Below are positions 27,081 to 38,344 of a stretch of 64,000 nt of DNA, in pieces. Origin of the DNA: Candidatus Rhodoferax randersensis. GTDB lineage: Bacteria > Pseudomonadota > Gammaproteobacteria > Burkholderiales > Burkholderiaceae_C. Location of the stretch: NCBI GenBank assembly GCA_016718155.1, contig JADKEH010000001.1, positions 186,001-250,000 on the forward strand, in the 5' to 3' direction. The position numbers and the translations under genes are program-made. The first letter of the stretch is position 1, and each line of letters starts with the position of its first letter. Under the pieces are notes generated by a model. That model did no database searches and was not told the origin of the DNA. It was given only the letters and a program-made list of their open reading frames with translations.

Positions 27081-27554
27081 ATGCCCCAAATACTACTGAC
27101 CCCTACCCAACGCAAAGAGCATCGCGCCCAGGCGCATCACCTTGACCCGGTAGTCATGATCGGCAACGACGGACTCACCGCAGCGGTCACCAAAGAAGCG
27201 GATGCTGCGCTCAGCGCGCACGGCTTGATCAAAATCCGTGTGTTTTCCGACGATCGCGCGGCGCGCGAAGTCATGTTACAGGCCCTGTGCGAGGCTTTGG
27301 ACGCAGCGCCGATCCAGCACATCGGCAAGCTGCTCGTGCTGTGGCGCCCCACGGTTCAAAAGGAACGTCCCGAAGACCAAGACCGCATGCCGGGCCCGCG
27401 CGACGTCAAGGTGCTGAAATACAGCAAGCGCGGCGGACAACGTCCCGAGGTCAAGACCTTGCGCGTACTGGGCAACCAGCGCCTGACCGCTGGCGGCACC
27501 ATCAAACGCGCCAAGCCCAAGCAAACCAGCGTCAAGAAGCGCTCTCAGACCTGA
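27081..27554 (+). CDS. yhbY: YhbY family ribosome-associated RNA-binding protein (CRM domain)
   Basis: A 157-residue protein. The N-terminal CRM/KH-like domain (LTPTQRKEHRAQAHHL, VVMIGNDGLT, HGLIKIRVF) binds pre-50S particles. A longer-than-usual basic C-terminal tail (KYSKRGGQRPEVK, KRAKPKQTSVKKR) follows. The start at ATG 27081 is divergent from rlmE. Its 3' end overlaps a truncated DUF4149 frame on the other strand. Confidence 0.92.
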   Translation: MPQILLTPTQRKEHRAQAHHLDPVVMIGNDGLTAAVTKEADAALSAHGLIKIRVFSDDRAAREVMLQALCEALDAAPIQHIGKLLVLWRPTVQKERPEDQDRMPGPRDVKVLKYSKRGGQRPEVKTLRVLGNQRLTAGGTIKRAKPKQTSVKKRSQT

Positions 27555-27828
27555 GCGCCGTCTTCCAGAGAACCAGCGCCGCGCAGCACCATTGCACCGC
27601 ATACAGCGACACACCAACACCGTGCCACAACTTGAGGTTCTCGCGGGTCAGAATGCGCGGCGAGACGCCAAACTCCACCAGCAACCCCAACAGCATCCCG
27701 AGCACTATAAAAAGCATAGCAAAATAGTCTTTTGGAGCATGGTCTGGTTTAGTTTTTGATCGCACCCCCCAGAGCAACAACAGCGCGCAAGCGCTCGACA
27801 CCCAGGTTTGCGCCGTGAACAGCTTGGG
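27532..27828 (-). pseudogene. DUF4149 membrane protein, N-terminally truncated remnant
   Basis: The frame reads PKLFTAQTWVSSACALLLL and continues to ALVLWKT. It matches the second half of DUF4149 inner-membrane proteins: two transmembrane helices and the conserved GLLVEFGVSPRILTRENLKLWHG. The usual first helix and about 45 residues are missing, because the frame closes only a few bases into the greA 3' end (stop at 27850-27852). No ATG is in frame; a GTG at 27801 could give an 89-residue product. In relatives a DUF4149 gene sits between yhbY and greA, so this looks like an internal deletion that removed the start. Its 3' end overlaps yhbY by 23 bases. Confidence 0.65.
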
Positions 27829-27838
27829 GTCATGGACG

Positions 27839-28315
27839 TCAGGCGTAGGTCACGGCCACAATTTCAAAATGCTTGACGCCACCGGGTGCCTGCACTTCGG
27901 CGCTGTCGCCCTCCGAGCGGCCAATCAGGGCCCGTGCAATCGGACTGCCAATATTGAGCAGCCCGAGCTTGATGTTGGCCTCGTCCTCACCCACGATCTG
28001 GTACTTGACCCGCTCGCCGCTGGCCTCGTCTTCGAGCTCGACCGATGCGCCGAACACGACCCGCCCACCGGCGTCCAGCGTGCTCGGATCAATGATCTGG
28101 GCGGCCGACAGCTTGCTCTCGACTTCCTGAATCCGGCCTTCGATGAAGCCTTGGCGGTCCTTGGCAGCCTCGTACTCGGCGTTTTCGCTCAAGTCACCCT
28201 GCGCGCGCGCCTCGGCTATGGCGGCTATCACGCCAGGACGGTCCACGGTTTTGAGGCGGTGCAATTCCGTCTTGAGTTTTTCCGCGCCGCGCTTGGTGAT
28301 GGGAATGGTCGCCAC
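27839..28315 (-). CDS. greA: Transcription elongation factor GreA
   Basis: A 158-residue protein, the exact usual length. It has an N-terminal coiled coil (GAEKLKTELHRLKTVDRP, GDLSENAEYEAAKDRQGF with the acidic tip) and a C-terminal FKBP-like domain. It rescues backtracked RNA polymerase by stimulating transcript cleavage. Start: GTG at 28315 with a strong GGAGGA 5 bases upstream; an upstream extension to 28357 is not needed. It lies behind the carB terminator. Confidence 0.95.
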   Translation of the reverse strand: MATIPITKRGAEKLKTELHRLKTVDRPGVIAAIAEARAQGDLSENAEYEAAKDRQGFIEGRIQEVESKLSAAQIIDPSTLDAGGRVVFGASVELEDEASGERVKYQIVGEDEANIKLGLLNIGSPIARALIGRSEGDSAEVQAPGGVKHFEIVAVTYA

Positions 28316-28349
28316 AGTCTCCTCCGAGTACTCTATAAAGTTGGGTCTC

Positions 28350-28384
28350 AAAAACAAACCGCCGAACGTTGCCGATCGGCGGTG
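28350..28384 (-). terminator. Intrinsic terminator after carB
   Basis: On the minus strand ACCGCCGA (28384-28377) and TCGGCGGT (28366-28359) form a perfect 8-base-pair stem with a 10-base loop, followed by TTGTTTTTG. It separates the carAB operon from greA, whose start is 35 bases further on. Confidence 0.75.
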
Positions 28385-28431
28385 CTTGAAAACCGTGATT
28401 ATGCCGCGATTGAAGCGGCCCGCGCCAGCCC

Positions 28432-31652
<3,221 letters not shown>

Positions 31653-31660
<8 letters not shown>

Positions 31661-32858
31661 TCGTCTTCTCCTTCTGGGCCTTTTCCATCAGCGCGGTGAA
31701 ACGGTCGAACAGGTAGGCAATGTCGTGCGGGCCTGGCGAAGCCTCCGGGTGGCCCTGGAAGCAGAAAGCCGGCTTGTCGGTGCGTGCCAAGCCCTGCAAG
31801 GTGCCGTCGAACAGGCTCACGTGCGTGGCGCGTAAATTGGCAGGCAGTGTCGTCTCGTCCACCGCGAAGCCGTGGTTCTGGCTGGTGATGGAGACGCGGC
31901 CGCTGTCCAGGTCCTTGACCGGGTGGTTCGCGCCGTGATGGCCGAACTTCATCTTGAAGGTCTTGGCCCCCGAGGCCAGCGCCATGATCTGGTGGCCCAG
32001 GCAGATGCCGAAGGTCGGAATGCCGGTGTCGATCAGTTCGCGTGCAGCCGCGATGGCGTAATCGCAAGGCTGTGGGTCGCCCGGACCGTTGGAGAGGAAG
32101 ATCCCGTCTGGCTTGAGCTCGAGCGCCTCGGTCGCAGGCGTCTGCGCTGGCACCACGGTTACTCGGCAGCCCCTTGAAGATAGCATGCGCAGAATGTTTT
32201 TCTTGACGCCGAAGTCGTAGGCGACAACATGAAATCCTGCAACCGCCTGCGTGCCGTAGCCCGGCTTGCCACCCAAAGCTGGGTTGGACAAGGCCCATTC
32301 GGTCTGCGACCAGGGATAGGACTGGTTCACCGACACCACCCGGGCCAGGTCGAGCCCCGACATTGATGGCGCGGCTTTCGCCAGAGCGACCGCCTGATCC
32401 ATGGCCGCCTGAGTAGCAAGCTGGCCTTTGGCCAAGGCCACAATACAACCGTTTTGCGCACCGTGCGTTCGCAGTTGGCGCGTCAGCTTGCGGGTGTCGA
32501 TGTTGGCAATGGCTACCGTGCCCTCGCGCTGAAGGTAGTCGGCCAGCGACATCGACTGTCGGAAATTCGACGGCAGCAACGGCAGGTCCTTGATGATCAG
32601 TCCTGCGGCGTGAACCTTGTCGGCCTCGACATCTTCGGCGTTGACGCCATAGTTGCCAATGTGCGGGTACGTGAGCGTGACGATCTGGCGGCAGTAGCTG
32701 GGGTCGGTCAGGATTTCCTGATAACCGGTCATGGAAGTGTTGAACACCACCTCCCCAACAGTGGTGCCAGCGGCACCGATCGAATTGCCGATATAGACCG
32801 TACCGTCAGCAAGCGCCAGAATGGCTTGGGGCGTAGCTCCCTGTAGAGACAAAAGCAC
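31653..32858 (-). CDS. carA: Carbamoyl-phosphate synthase small subunit
   Basis: A 401-residue glutaminase subunit. The nucleophile Cys is in TFGICLGHQIMALA, the catalytic His/Glu in FQGHPEASPGPHD, and the N-terminal domain has FNTSMTGYQEILTDPSY. The start is GTG 32858 with GGAG 7 bases upstream. It supplies ammonia to CarB. It lies behind a structured leader and a TATAAT box. Confidence 0.96.
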
Positions 32859-32884
32859 TGGGTTCTCCGGGTTGGTTACGGGTA

Positions 32885-32957
32885 CGCCCCAGCGTGTTCA
32901 AGAGTCGACTCTTGATCTGCTTTGTGGTGGGAGTTGGCTTGAAATGCGCTAGGGGCG
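32885..32957 (-). promoter_or_regulatory. Structured 5' leader of carAB
   Basis: On the minus strand CGCCCCTAGCG (32957-32947) pairs with CGCTGGGGCG (32894-32885) with one bulged T. Inside it is a perfect 18-base palindrome, TCAAGAGTCGACTCTTGA (32898-32915). The result is a long stem-loop within the predicted carA leader, about 27 bases before the GTG start. The palindrome could instead be a DNA operator. carAB leaders often carry pyrimidine or arginine control; the mechanism here is unknown. Confidence 0.5.
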
Positions 32958-32980
32958 AAGTGGATGCTGGAAAGCCTCCC

Positions 32981-32986
32981 ATTATA
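32981..32986 (-). promoter_or_regulatory. -10 box for carAB
   Basis: A perfect TATAAT on the minus strand, about 120 bases upstream of the carA start; the -35 region (near GATGGT) is weak. Transcription would begin near 32974 and include the carA leader structure. It lies within the short gap between the methyltransferase 3' end and carA. Confidence 0.5.
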
Positions 32987-33020
32987 GCTGAGACCAACCG
33001 AAAACCATCGGCTTGGCGGG

Positions 33021-33818
33021 TCAGATCGGGCCTGACACGGCCACGCAGCTGGCATGGAGGCACACCGCAGCGGCAGCCGCCACATTGAGCGACTCTTCCC
33101 CGCCTGGTTGGGCAATGCGCACCTGAAACTGCGAGCGGGCCGCCACCGCCTCGCCAACGCCCTGTCCTTCATGCCCCAATGCCCAAGCGCAAGGCATGGG
33201 CAGGCTTTGCTGATGCAAGAAGCCGCCGAGATGCGAGCTGGTCGTGATCAGCGGCACGTCAAGCCGGTCCAGATCACTCACATCCAATCCCTCGAACAAC
33301 TGCAGGCCGAAGTGCGCGCCCATCCCGGCACGTAACACCTTGGGACTCCACAGCGCGGCCGTCCCCTTGAGCGCCAGTACCTGTTTGAACCCGAACGCCG
33401 AGGCGCTACGCAGGATGGAGCCAACATTGCCGGCATCCTGCACACGGTCGAGGATGACGGTGGGGGCCTTGGCCCCAATGAGCGCGATTTCTGGTGACAG
33501 ACTGGCGAGATCGAGCACAAAACCGACCTGCGCGGGCGACTCCAACGCACTGATATCGGCAAACAACCGGTCCTCCAGCACCACCACCTTCAAGGCGCCC
33601 TGCGACCAGTGAACCGGCGCTTCGGACCAAAACGACTCGGCGAACACCGCCACTTGGGGTCGCACGCCACGCTGCAGCGCCGCACGACACAGATGATCAC
33701 CCTCCAGCCACACCCGAGCCTGCTTGCGGTAGGCGCCACCGTCCTGGCTCAGGCGACGCAACTCCTTCAACCAGGCGTTGTCGCGGGAGCGAATGTGCGT
33801 TGGGCCGCTGTCAGTCAC
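33021..33818 (-). CDS. TrmH/SpoU-family RNA methyltransferase
   Basis: A 265-residue 2'-O-ribose methyltransferase. The three SPOUT motifs are VILDRVQDAGNVGSILRSA, CAWALGHEGQGV and IAQPGGEESLNVAAAAAV, the last forming the knotted SAM site. The N-terminal substrate-binding domain resembles 23S rRNA G2251 methylases, but the exact target cannot be told. The start codon GTG at 33818 overlaps the rnhB stop (GTGA). Last gene of the lpx-rnhB run. Confidence 0.9.
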   Translation of the reverse strand: MTDSGPTHIRSRDNAWLKELRRLSQDGGAYRKQARVWLEGDHLCRAALQRGVRPQVAVFAESFWSEAPVHWSQGALKVVVLEDRLFADISALESPAQVGFVLDLASLSPEIALIGAKAPTVILDRVQDAGNVGSILRSASAFGFKQVLALKGTAALWSPKVLRAGMGAHFGLQLFEGLDVSDLDRLDVPLITTSSHLGGFLHQQSLPMPCAWALGHEGQGVGEAVAARSQFQVRIAQPGGEESLNVAAAAAVCLHASCVAVSGPI

Positions 33819-34432
33819 CGCAGCAACTCCTTCACCGGGCCAAAGCTGGTCCGGTGCTCGGGGCAGGCCCCGTGCGCGCGCAAGGCCGCCAGATGTTGCG
33901 CCGTGCCATACCCTTTGTGGGCTGCAAAACCGTACTGCGGATACTGTTGGTCGAATTCAACGCACCACCTGTCGCGGTAAACCTTGGCCAGTATTGACGC
34001 GGCCGAAATCGAACTTACCAAGGCATCTCCCTTGACAATCGCCTGAGCAGGAACATCCAGCAATGGGACCCGGTTGCCGTCTACCAGCACCAGCTTGGGC
34101 TTGAGGCGCAAGCCCTCGACCGCGCGGCGCATGGCCAGCATGGTGGCCTGCAGGATGTTGAGGTGATCGATTTCTTCGACACTGGCCTGAGCGATCGAGC
34201 AGCACAGCGCCTTGGCCCGTATCTCGTCAAACAGCCGCGCGCGGCGTATTGCAGTGAGCTTCTTGGAGTCTGCCAGACCCTTGATTGGCTTGAGGTCATC
34301 GAGTATCACGGCGGCCGCAACCACCGGACCGGCCAAAGGACCACGCCCGGCCTCGTCCACGCCAGCCACAAGACCAGGCGAACTGCCAAATAAGAAGGCT
34401 TGCTCAGCCTTGAAGTACTTGCTCGATCGCAT
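33815..34432 (-). CDS. rnhB: Ribonuclease HII
   Basis: A 205-residue enzyme that removes ribonucleotides from RNA-DNA hybrids. Catalytic acids are in AGVDEAGRGPLAGPV and LVDGNR; SSISAASILAKVYRD and HKGYGTAQHLAAL are also typical. The ATG at 34432 lies 29 bases inside the end of lpxB, the usual overlap in this cluster. Next comes the methyltransferase, overlapping by 4 bases. Confidence 0.95.
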   Translation of the reverse strand: MRSSKYFKAEQAFLFGSSPGLVAGVDEAGRGPLAGPVVAAAVILDDLKPIKGLADSKKLTAIRRARLFDEIRAKALCCSIAQASVEEIDHLNILQATMLAMRRAVEGLRLKPKLVLVDGNRVPLLDVPAQAIVKGDALVSSISAASILAKVYRDRWCVEFDQQYPQYGFAAHKGYGTAQHLAALRAHGACPEHRTSFGPVKELLR

Positions 34433-35565
34433 GGGCCGCCAGTTCAGAGGTATCGCCTTGCAGGGACCGGTGCAGTTCGATGAACCGATGCTCCAGAGCC
34501 TGGATTCTCTCAGACCGTTTCTCGATCGCTTCGATCCAAGCCAGCGCCTCGCGCGCCATGGCCTGCGGTGTCGCCGCATCCTGCAGCAGTTCGGGCACCA
34601 CAAACTCACCACACAGGATGTTGGGCAGGCCCACCCAGGGCTGCAACTGCTTGGCACGCATCAGGCGCCACGACATCGCGCTCATGTTGTAAGCGATCAC
34701 CATCGGGCGCTTGAACAAGGCGGCCTCCAACGTGGCCGTGCCGCTGGCAATCAGGGTCAAGTCGCAGGCCGCCAGCGCGGTATGCGATTGACCTGTGATC
34801 AGTTGAACCTGATCGGCCATGTCGCAGTGGCCGCAAAACCGCCTCGACGCGGTCCCGCAAGCTCGGTACAGCGGGCAGGACGAACCGGATCGCCGGGCGG
34901 GACTGTCGCAACAGGCGTGCCGCCTCAAAAAACCGACTGGCCAAGTGTTTGATCTCGGACACGCGGCTACCGGGCAGCAACGCCACGACGAGATCAGTCT
35001 GCGCGAGCCCAAGTTGCCGCCGCGCCTGCGCCCGGTCGATCTCCATCGGAATCACATTGGCCAAGGGATGGCCAACGAAGGTGGCAGGGATGCCGTGGCG
35101 CGCCAGCACGGCCGGCTCGAACGGAAACAGACACAGTACGTGGTCGGCACTGCGACGGATCGTCTCCACCCGCTCGGCACGCCACGCCCAGATCGACGGG
35201 CAGACAAAGTGCACGGTCTTGACACCTTGCGACCGCAGACCGGCCTCCAACCCAAGATTGAAGTCTGGCGCATCAACACCAACAAACACGTCGGGTTTGT
35301 GCCGCAACAGCCGGGTCTTGAGGCGACGGCGTATAGCCAGCAATTCACCCACGCGCAAGAACACGTCAAGCCCATAGCCATGCACCGCCAGCTTGTCATG
35401 CGGCCACCAGGACTCAAAACCACGCTGCGCCATCTGCGGCCCGCCAATGCCACAGGCGCTCATGTCGCTCCAACGCTGACGCAAGCCATCCAGCAGCAAG
35501 CCAGCCAGCAGGTCACCGGAGGACTCGCCGGCCACCATGGCGAACCGTGGAAACGGGGCATCCAT
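34404..35565 (-). pseudogene. lpxB: Lipid-A-disaccharide synthase, single frameshift
   Basis: Across one shift the protein is about 386 residues, normal for LpxB. The first frame has AGESSGDLLAGLLLDGL, DAPDFNLGLE and GHPLANVIP, up to PSLRDRVEAVLR. The second frame continues HCDMADQVQLITGQSH, then SGTATLEAALFKRPMVIAY to the end at 34404. The minus strand has CGGCCAC near 34829-34832 where CGGCAC is expected, one extra base. LpxB joins UDP-diacyl-GlcN and lipid X in lipid A synthesis and is normally essential, so a sequencing error is the simplest reading. The ATG at 35565 is chosen; a GTG at 35571 is possible. Confidence 0.88.
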
Positions 35566-35577
35566 GGGCACGCGGGT

Positions 35578-36366
35578 TCAGCGCGCGATGCCGCGATTGG
35601 ATTGCGCCAGAAAGCCGGTCATCAGATCGACGTCAGCGCGCGCCAGCGGCGAGGATTCGGCCAGCGCCGCAATTTGAGCTCGCGCCTGCTCAAACGTCAG
35701 CCCCGACCGGTAGAGCAACCGGTGCATTTGCTTGACCGCGGCAATGCGCTCGCTACCGAAGCCACGGCGACGCAGGCCCTCGATGTTGAAGCCGCGCACC
35801 GCCAGCGGGTTGCCGTCGACCATCATGAAGGGGGGCACATCCTGCGTGACCGCGCTGGCAAACCCGGCCATGGCGTGCGCACCCACCTTTACGAATTGGT
35901 GGACGCCGGTCAACCCGCCCACGAACACCCAGTCGCCCAGGTGCACATGTCCGCCCAGCGTGGCATTGTTGGCCAGGATGGTCTGGTTGCCGACCTGGCA
36001 GTCGTGCGCGATGTGCACGTAGGCCATGATCCAGTTGTCGTCGCCGATGCGCGTCACGCCGGTGTCCTGCGCCGTGCCGAGGTTGAAGGTGGTGAATTCG
36101 CGGATGGTGTTACGGTCACCGATCACCAGTTCCGTGGGCTCACCCGCGTACTTCTTGTCCTGCGGCGCAGCCCCCAGCGACGCAAACTGGAACACGCGGT
36201 TGTCGCGACCAATGGTGGTGCGGCCCTCCAGCACGCAGTGGGCACCAATGGTGCTGCCCGCGCCGATTCGCACATGGGGGCCGATCACCGTGTAAGGCCC
36301 CACACTGACCGACTCGTCAAGCTCCGCCTGGGCGTCAACCAGTGCGCTGGGATGTATCAACGCCAT
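35578..36366 (-). CDS. lpxA: UDP-N-acetylglucosamine O-acyltransferase
   Basis: A 262-residue hexapeptide-repeat (left-handed beta-helix) enzyme for the first step of lipid A synthesis. The catalytic His is in LTGVHQFVKVGAHAM, with the preceding repeats IGPHVRIGAGSTIGAH and GHVHLGDWVFVGG. The C-terminal helical domain has NIEGLRRRGF. It starts 9 bases after fabZ. Only 6-12 bases separate it from lpxB. Confidence 0.96.
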   Translation of the reverse strand: MALIHPSALVDAQAELDESVSVGPYTVIGPHVRIGAGSTIGAHCVLEGRTTIGRDNRVFQFASLGAAPQDKKYAGEPTELVIGDRNTIREFTTFNLGTAQDTGVTRIGDDNWIMAYVHIAHDCQVGNQTILANNATLGGHVHLGDWVFVGGLTGVHQFVKVGAHAMAGFASAVTQDVPPFMMVDGNPLAVRGFNIEGLRRRGFGSERIAAVKQMHRLLYRSGLTFEQARAQIAALAESSPLARADVDLMTGFLAQSNRGIAR

Positions 36367-36375
36367 GCCGTCCCC

Positions 36376-36816
36376 TCAGGACACGCTGCGCATGGCGCAG
36401 GTCAGCTCGGCTTCCACGGCCAATTCACCATCCACCCGCGCCGAAGTCTTGAACTTGAAGATGCCCGCCTTCATGCGCAGCAACTCGGCTTCCAGAATCA
36501 GTTGATCGCCCGGCTCCACCGGGCGCTTGAAGCGTGCATTGTCGATGCCCGCAAAATAATAAATCGAACCGCTCTCGGGGGACGTATCCAAGGCATCGAA
36601 AGCCAGCAGCGCCGCCGCCTGCGCCAGTGCTTCGAGCATCAGCACGCCCGGCATCACCGGACGATGCGGGAAATGCCCCTCAAAGAACGGCTCATTGATG
36701 GTCACGTTCTTCAGCGCCTGGATGCGAACGCCCTTCTCGATCATCAGTACCCGATCAACCAGCAGGAACGGATAGCGATGTGGCAGTTGCTTGAGAATCT
36801 TGTGAATGTCCATCAT
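36376..36816 (-). CDS. fabZ: 3-hydroxyacyl-ACP dehydratase FabZ
   Basis: A 146-residue hotdog-fold dehydratase of type II fatty acid synthesis. The active-site His is in FFEGHFPHRPVMPGVLM and the Glu in LEALAQAAA; LPHRYPFLLVDRV is at the N-terminus. It overlaps lpxD by 4 bases (36816/36813). The lpxD-fabZ-lpxA order keeps fatty-acid and lipid A flux together. Confidence 0.97.
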   Translation of the reverse strand: MMDIHKILKQLPHRYPFLLVDRVLMIEKGVRIQALKNVTINEPFFEGHFPHRPVMPGVLMLEALAQAAALLAFDALDTSPESGSIYYFAGIDNARFKRPVEPGDQLILEAELLRMKAGIFKFKTSARVDGELAVEAELTCAMRSVS

Positions 36817-37802
36817 GCTTGTTTATCCTGTTTCTCGCGAGTCGTCTCCAGAACCCGAATTCGCTCGCGAAGGCCATGCAATTGCTTAAGCGTGGCAGCG
36901 TTCTTCTCCCATGCTGCATTGTCGTCAATGGGAAACATGCCGGTGTAGTGGCCGGGCTTGGCGATGGACCGCGTCACCACCGAAGCGGCCGACACGTTGA
37001 CATGGTCCGCCAGCGTCAGGTGTCCCAGCACGATGGCGCCGCCGCCAATGGTGCAGTGCGCGCCAATCACGGCGCTGCCGGCAACCCCGACGCAACCCGC
37101 CATGGCGGTGTGTGCGCCAACGCGAACGTTATGCCCAATCTGAATCAGGTTGTCGAGTTTCACGCCGTCTTCAATCACCGTGTCCTGCATCGCACCTCGG
37201 TCGATGCACGTGTTGGCGCCAATCTCGACATCGTTGCCAATGCGCACCGCCCCGAGTTGTTCGATCTTTTCCCAGGCACCGGCATCGGGCGCAAAACCAA
37301 AGCCGTCCGCACCAATCACGACGCCTGGGTGAATCAGGCAGCGTTCGCCAACGGTACAGCCCTCGCCAACGGTGACGCGCGACTTGAGTGTCGTGAACGC
37401 GCCGATACGTGCGCCACGTTCGATCACGCAAAGGGGTCCCACATTGGCTTGCGGATCAACCACGGCCTCAGGATCAATCACTGCGCTGGGGTGTACGCGT
37501 GCCCGCACCGGCCCCGGGTGACGTTGCTTCCAGAGCTGGGTGACGCGGGCGAAATACAGGTAAGGTTGATCCACGACGATGCACGCGCCGCGTGCCAGTG
37601 CGATCTCGCGCATGCCCGGTGCCACGATCACGCAGCCGGCGTGTGATGCCTTCAGCTGCGACTGGTACTTGGGGTGACTGAGAAAGCTCAGGTCCTGAGC
37701 GGTGGCCGACTCGAGCGGTGCCAAACGATCAATTTGAAGATCGGCATCACCGAGGAGCTCGCCGCCCAGCGTCTCGACGATGGAAGCTAGACGCAGCGCC
37801 AC
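36813..37802 (-). CDS. lpxD: UDP-3-O-(3-hydroxyacyl)glucosamine N-acyltransferase
   Basis: A 329-residue acyltransferase. The N-terminal uridine-binding domain (LAPLESATAQDLSFLSHPKY) is followed by hexapeptide repeats, with the active-site His in IQIGHNVRVGAHTAMAG. A C-terminal helix follows. It adds the second acyl chain before LpxB acts. Between skp and fabZ in the usual order. Confidence 0.96.
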   Translation of the reverse strand: MALRLASIVETLGGELLGDADLQIDRLAPLESATAQDLSFLSHPKYQSQLKASHAGCVIVAPGMREIALARGACIVVDQPYLYFARVTQLWKQRHPGPVRARVHPSAVIDPEAVVDPQANVGPLCVIERGARIGAFTTLKSRVTVGEGCTVGERCLIHPGVVIGADGFGFAPDAGAWEKIEQLGAVRIGNDVEIGANTCIDRGAMQDTVIEDGVKLDNLIQIGHNVRVGAHTAMAGCVGVAGSAVIGAHCTIGGGAIVLGHLTLADHVNVSAASVVTRSIAKPGHYTGMFPIDDNAAWEKNAATLKQLHGLRERIRVLETTREKQDKQA

Positions 37803-37828
37803 ACTTCAGGATTTCCGGGGCAACGCGC

Positions 37829-38344
37829 CTACTTGGCGTTGTTGTTCAAGGCCTTGATGACCTTGTCGGTGATGTCGTGCTTGGGGCTGATGTAAACGGC
37901 CTCCTGGAGCACCACGTCGTACTTCTCCGCTTCGGCAACCTGCTTGACCACTTTGTTGGCGCGCTCCAGCACCTGTTGCAACTCTTCGTTCTTGCGCGAA
38001 TTCAGGTCTTCCTGAAACTCGCGGCGCTTGCGCTGAAAATCACGGTCCTGTTCCAACAGTTGCTTTTGCCGGCTATTCTTCTGCGCCTCGGACAGAGTCG
38101 GCGACTCACGCTCGAACTTGTCAACCAGGGATTTCAAGCTTGCACCCAGATCGACCAGCTCCTTCTCGCGCTTTGAAAACTCCTGCTCAAGCTTGACCTG
38201 TGCAGCCTTGGCCGTGCTCGCCTCCTTGAAGATGCGATCCGTGTTGACGAATCCCATCCGGAATTCCTGCGCGTGCGCAGACGAGAACAAGGTCACGACG
38301 CCGATCAGGCTGGCCGCTGCAAACTGTGTGGAAAAGGTCTTCAT
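37829..38344 (-). CDS. skp: Periplasmic chaperone Skp (OmpH family)
   Basis: A 171-residue protein. The signal peptide ends around SAHAQEF. The mature protein has the N-terminal strand MGFVNTDRIFKEA and a long coiled coil (KREKELVDLG...QLLEQDRDFQRKRREFQEDLN) that forms the jellyfish arms. It guards unfolded outer-membrane proteins on their way to BamA. The start ATG shares one base with the bamA stop (TAATG). Confidence 0.93.
   Translation of the reverse strand: MKTFSTQFAAASLIGVVTLFSSAHAQEFRMGFVNTDRIFKEASTAKAAQVKLEQEFSKREKELVDLGASLKSLVDKFERESPTLSEAQKNSRQKQLLEQDRDFQRKRREFQEDLNSRKNEELQQVLERANKVVKQVAEAEKYDVVLQEAVYISPKHDITDKVIKALNNNAK

Noticed and set aside
34819..36948. 709-codon frame on the plus strand
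   Set aside because: Antisense to lpxB, lpxA, fabZ and the end of lpxD, all with clear catalytic motifs.
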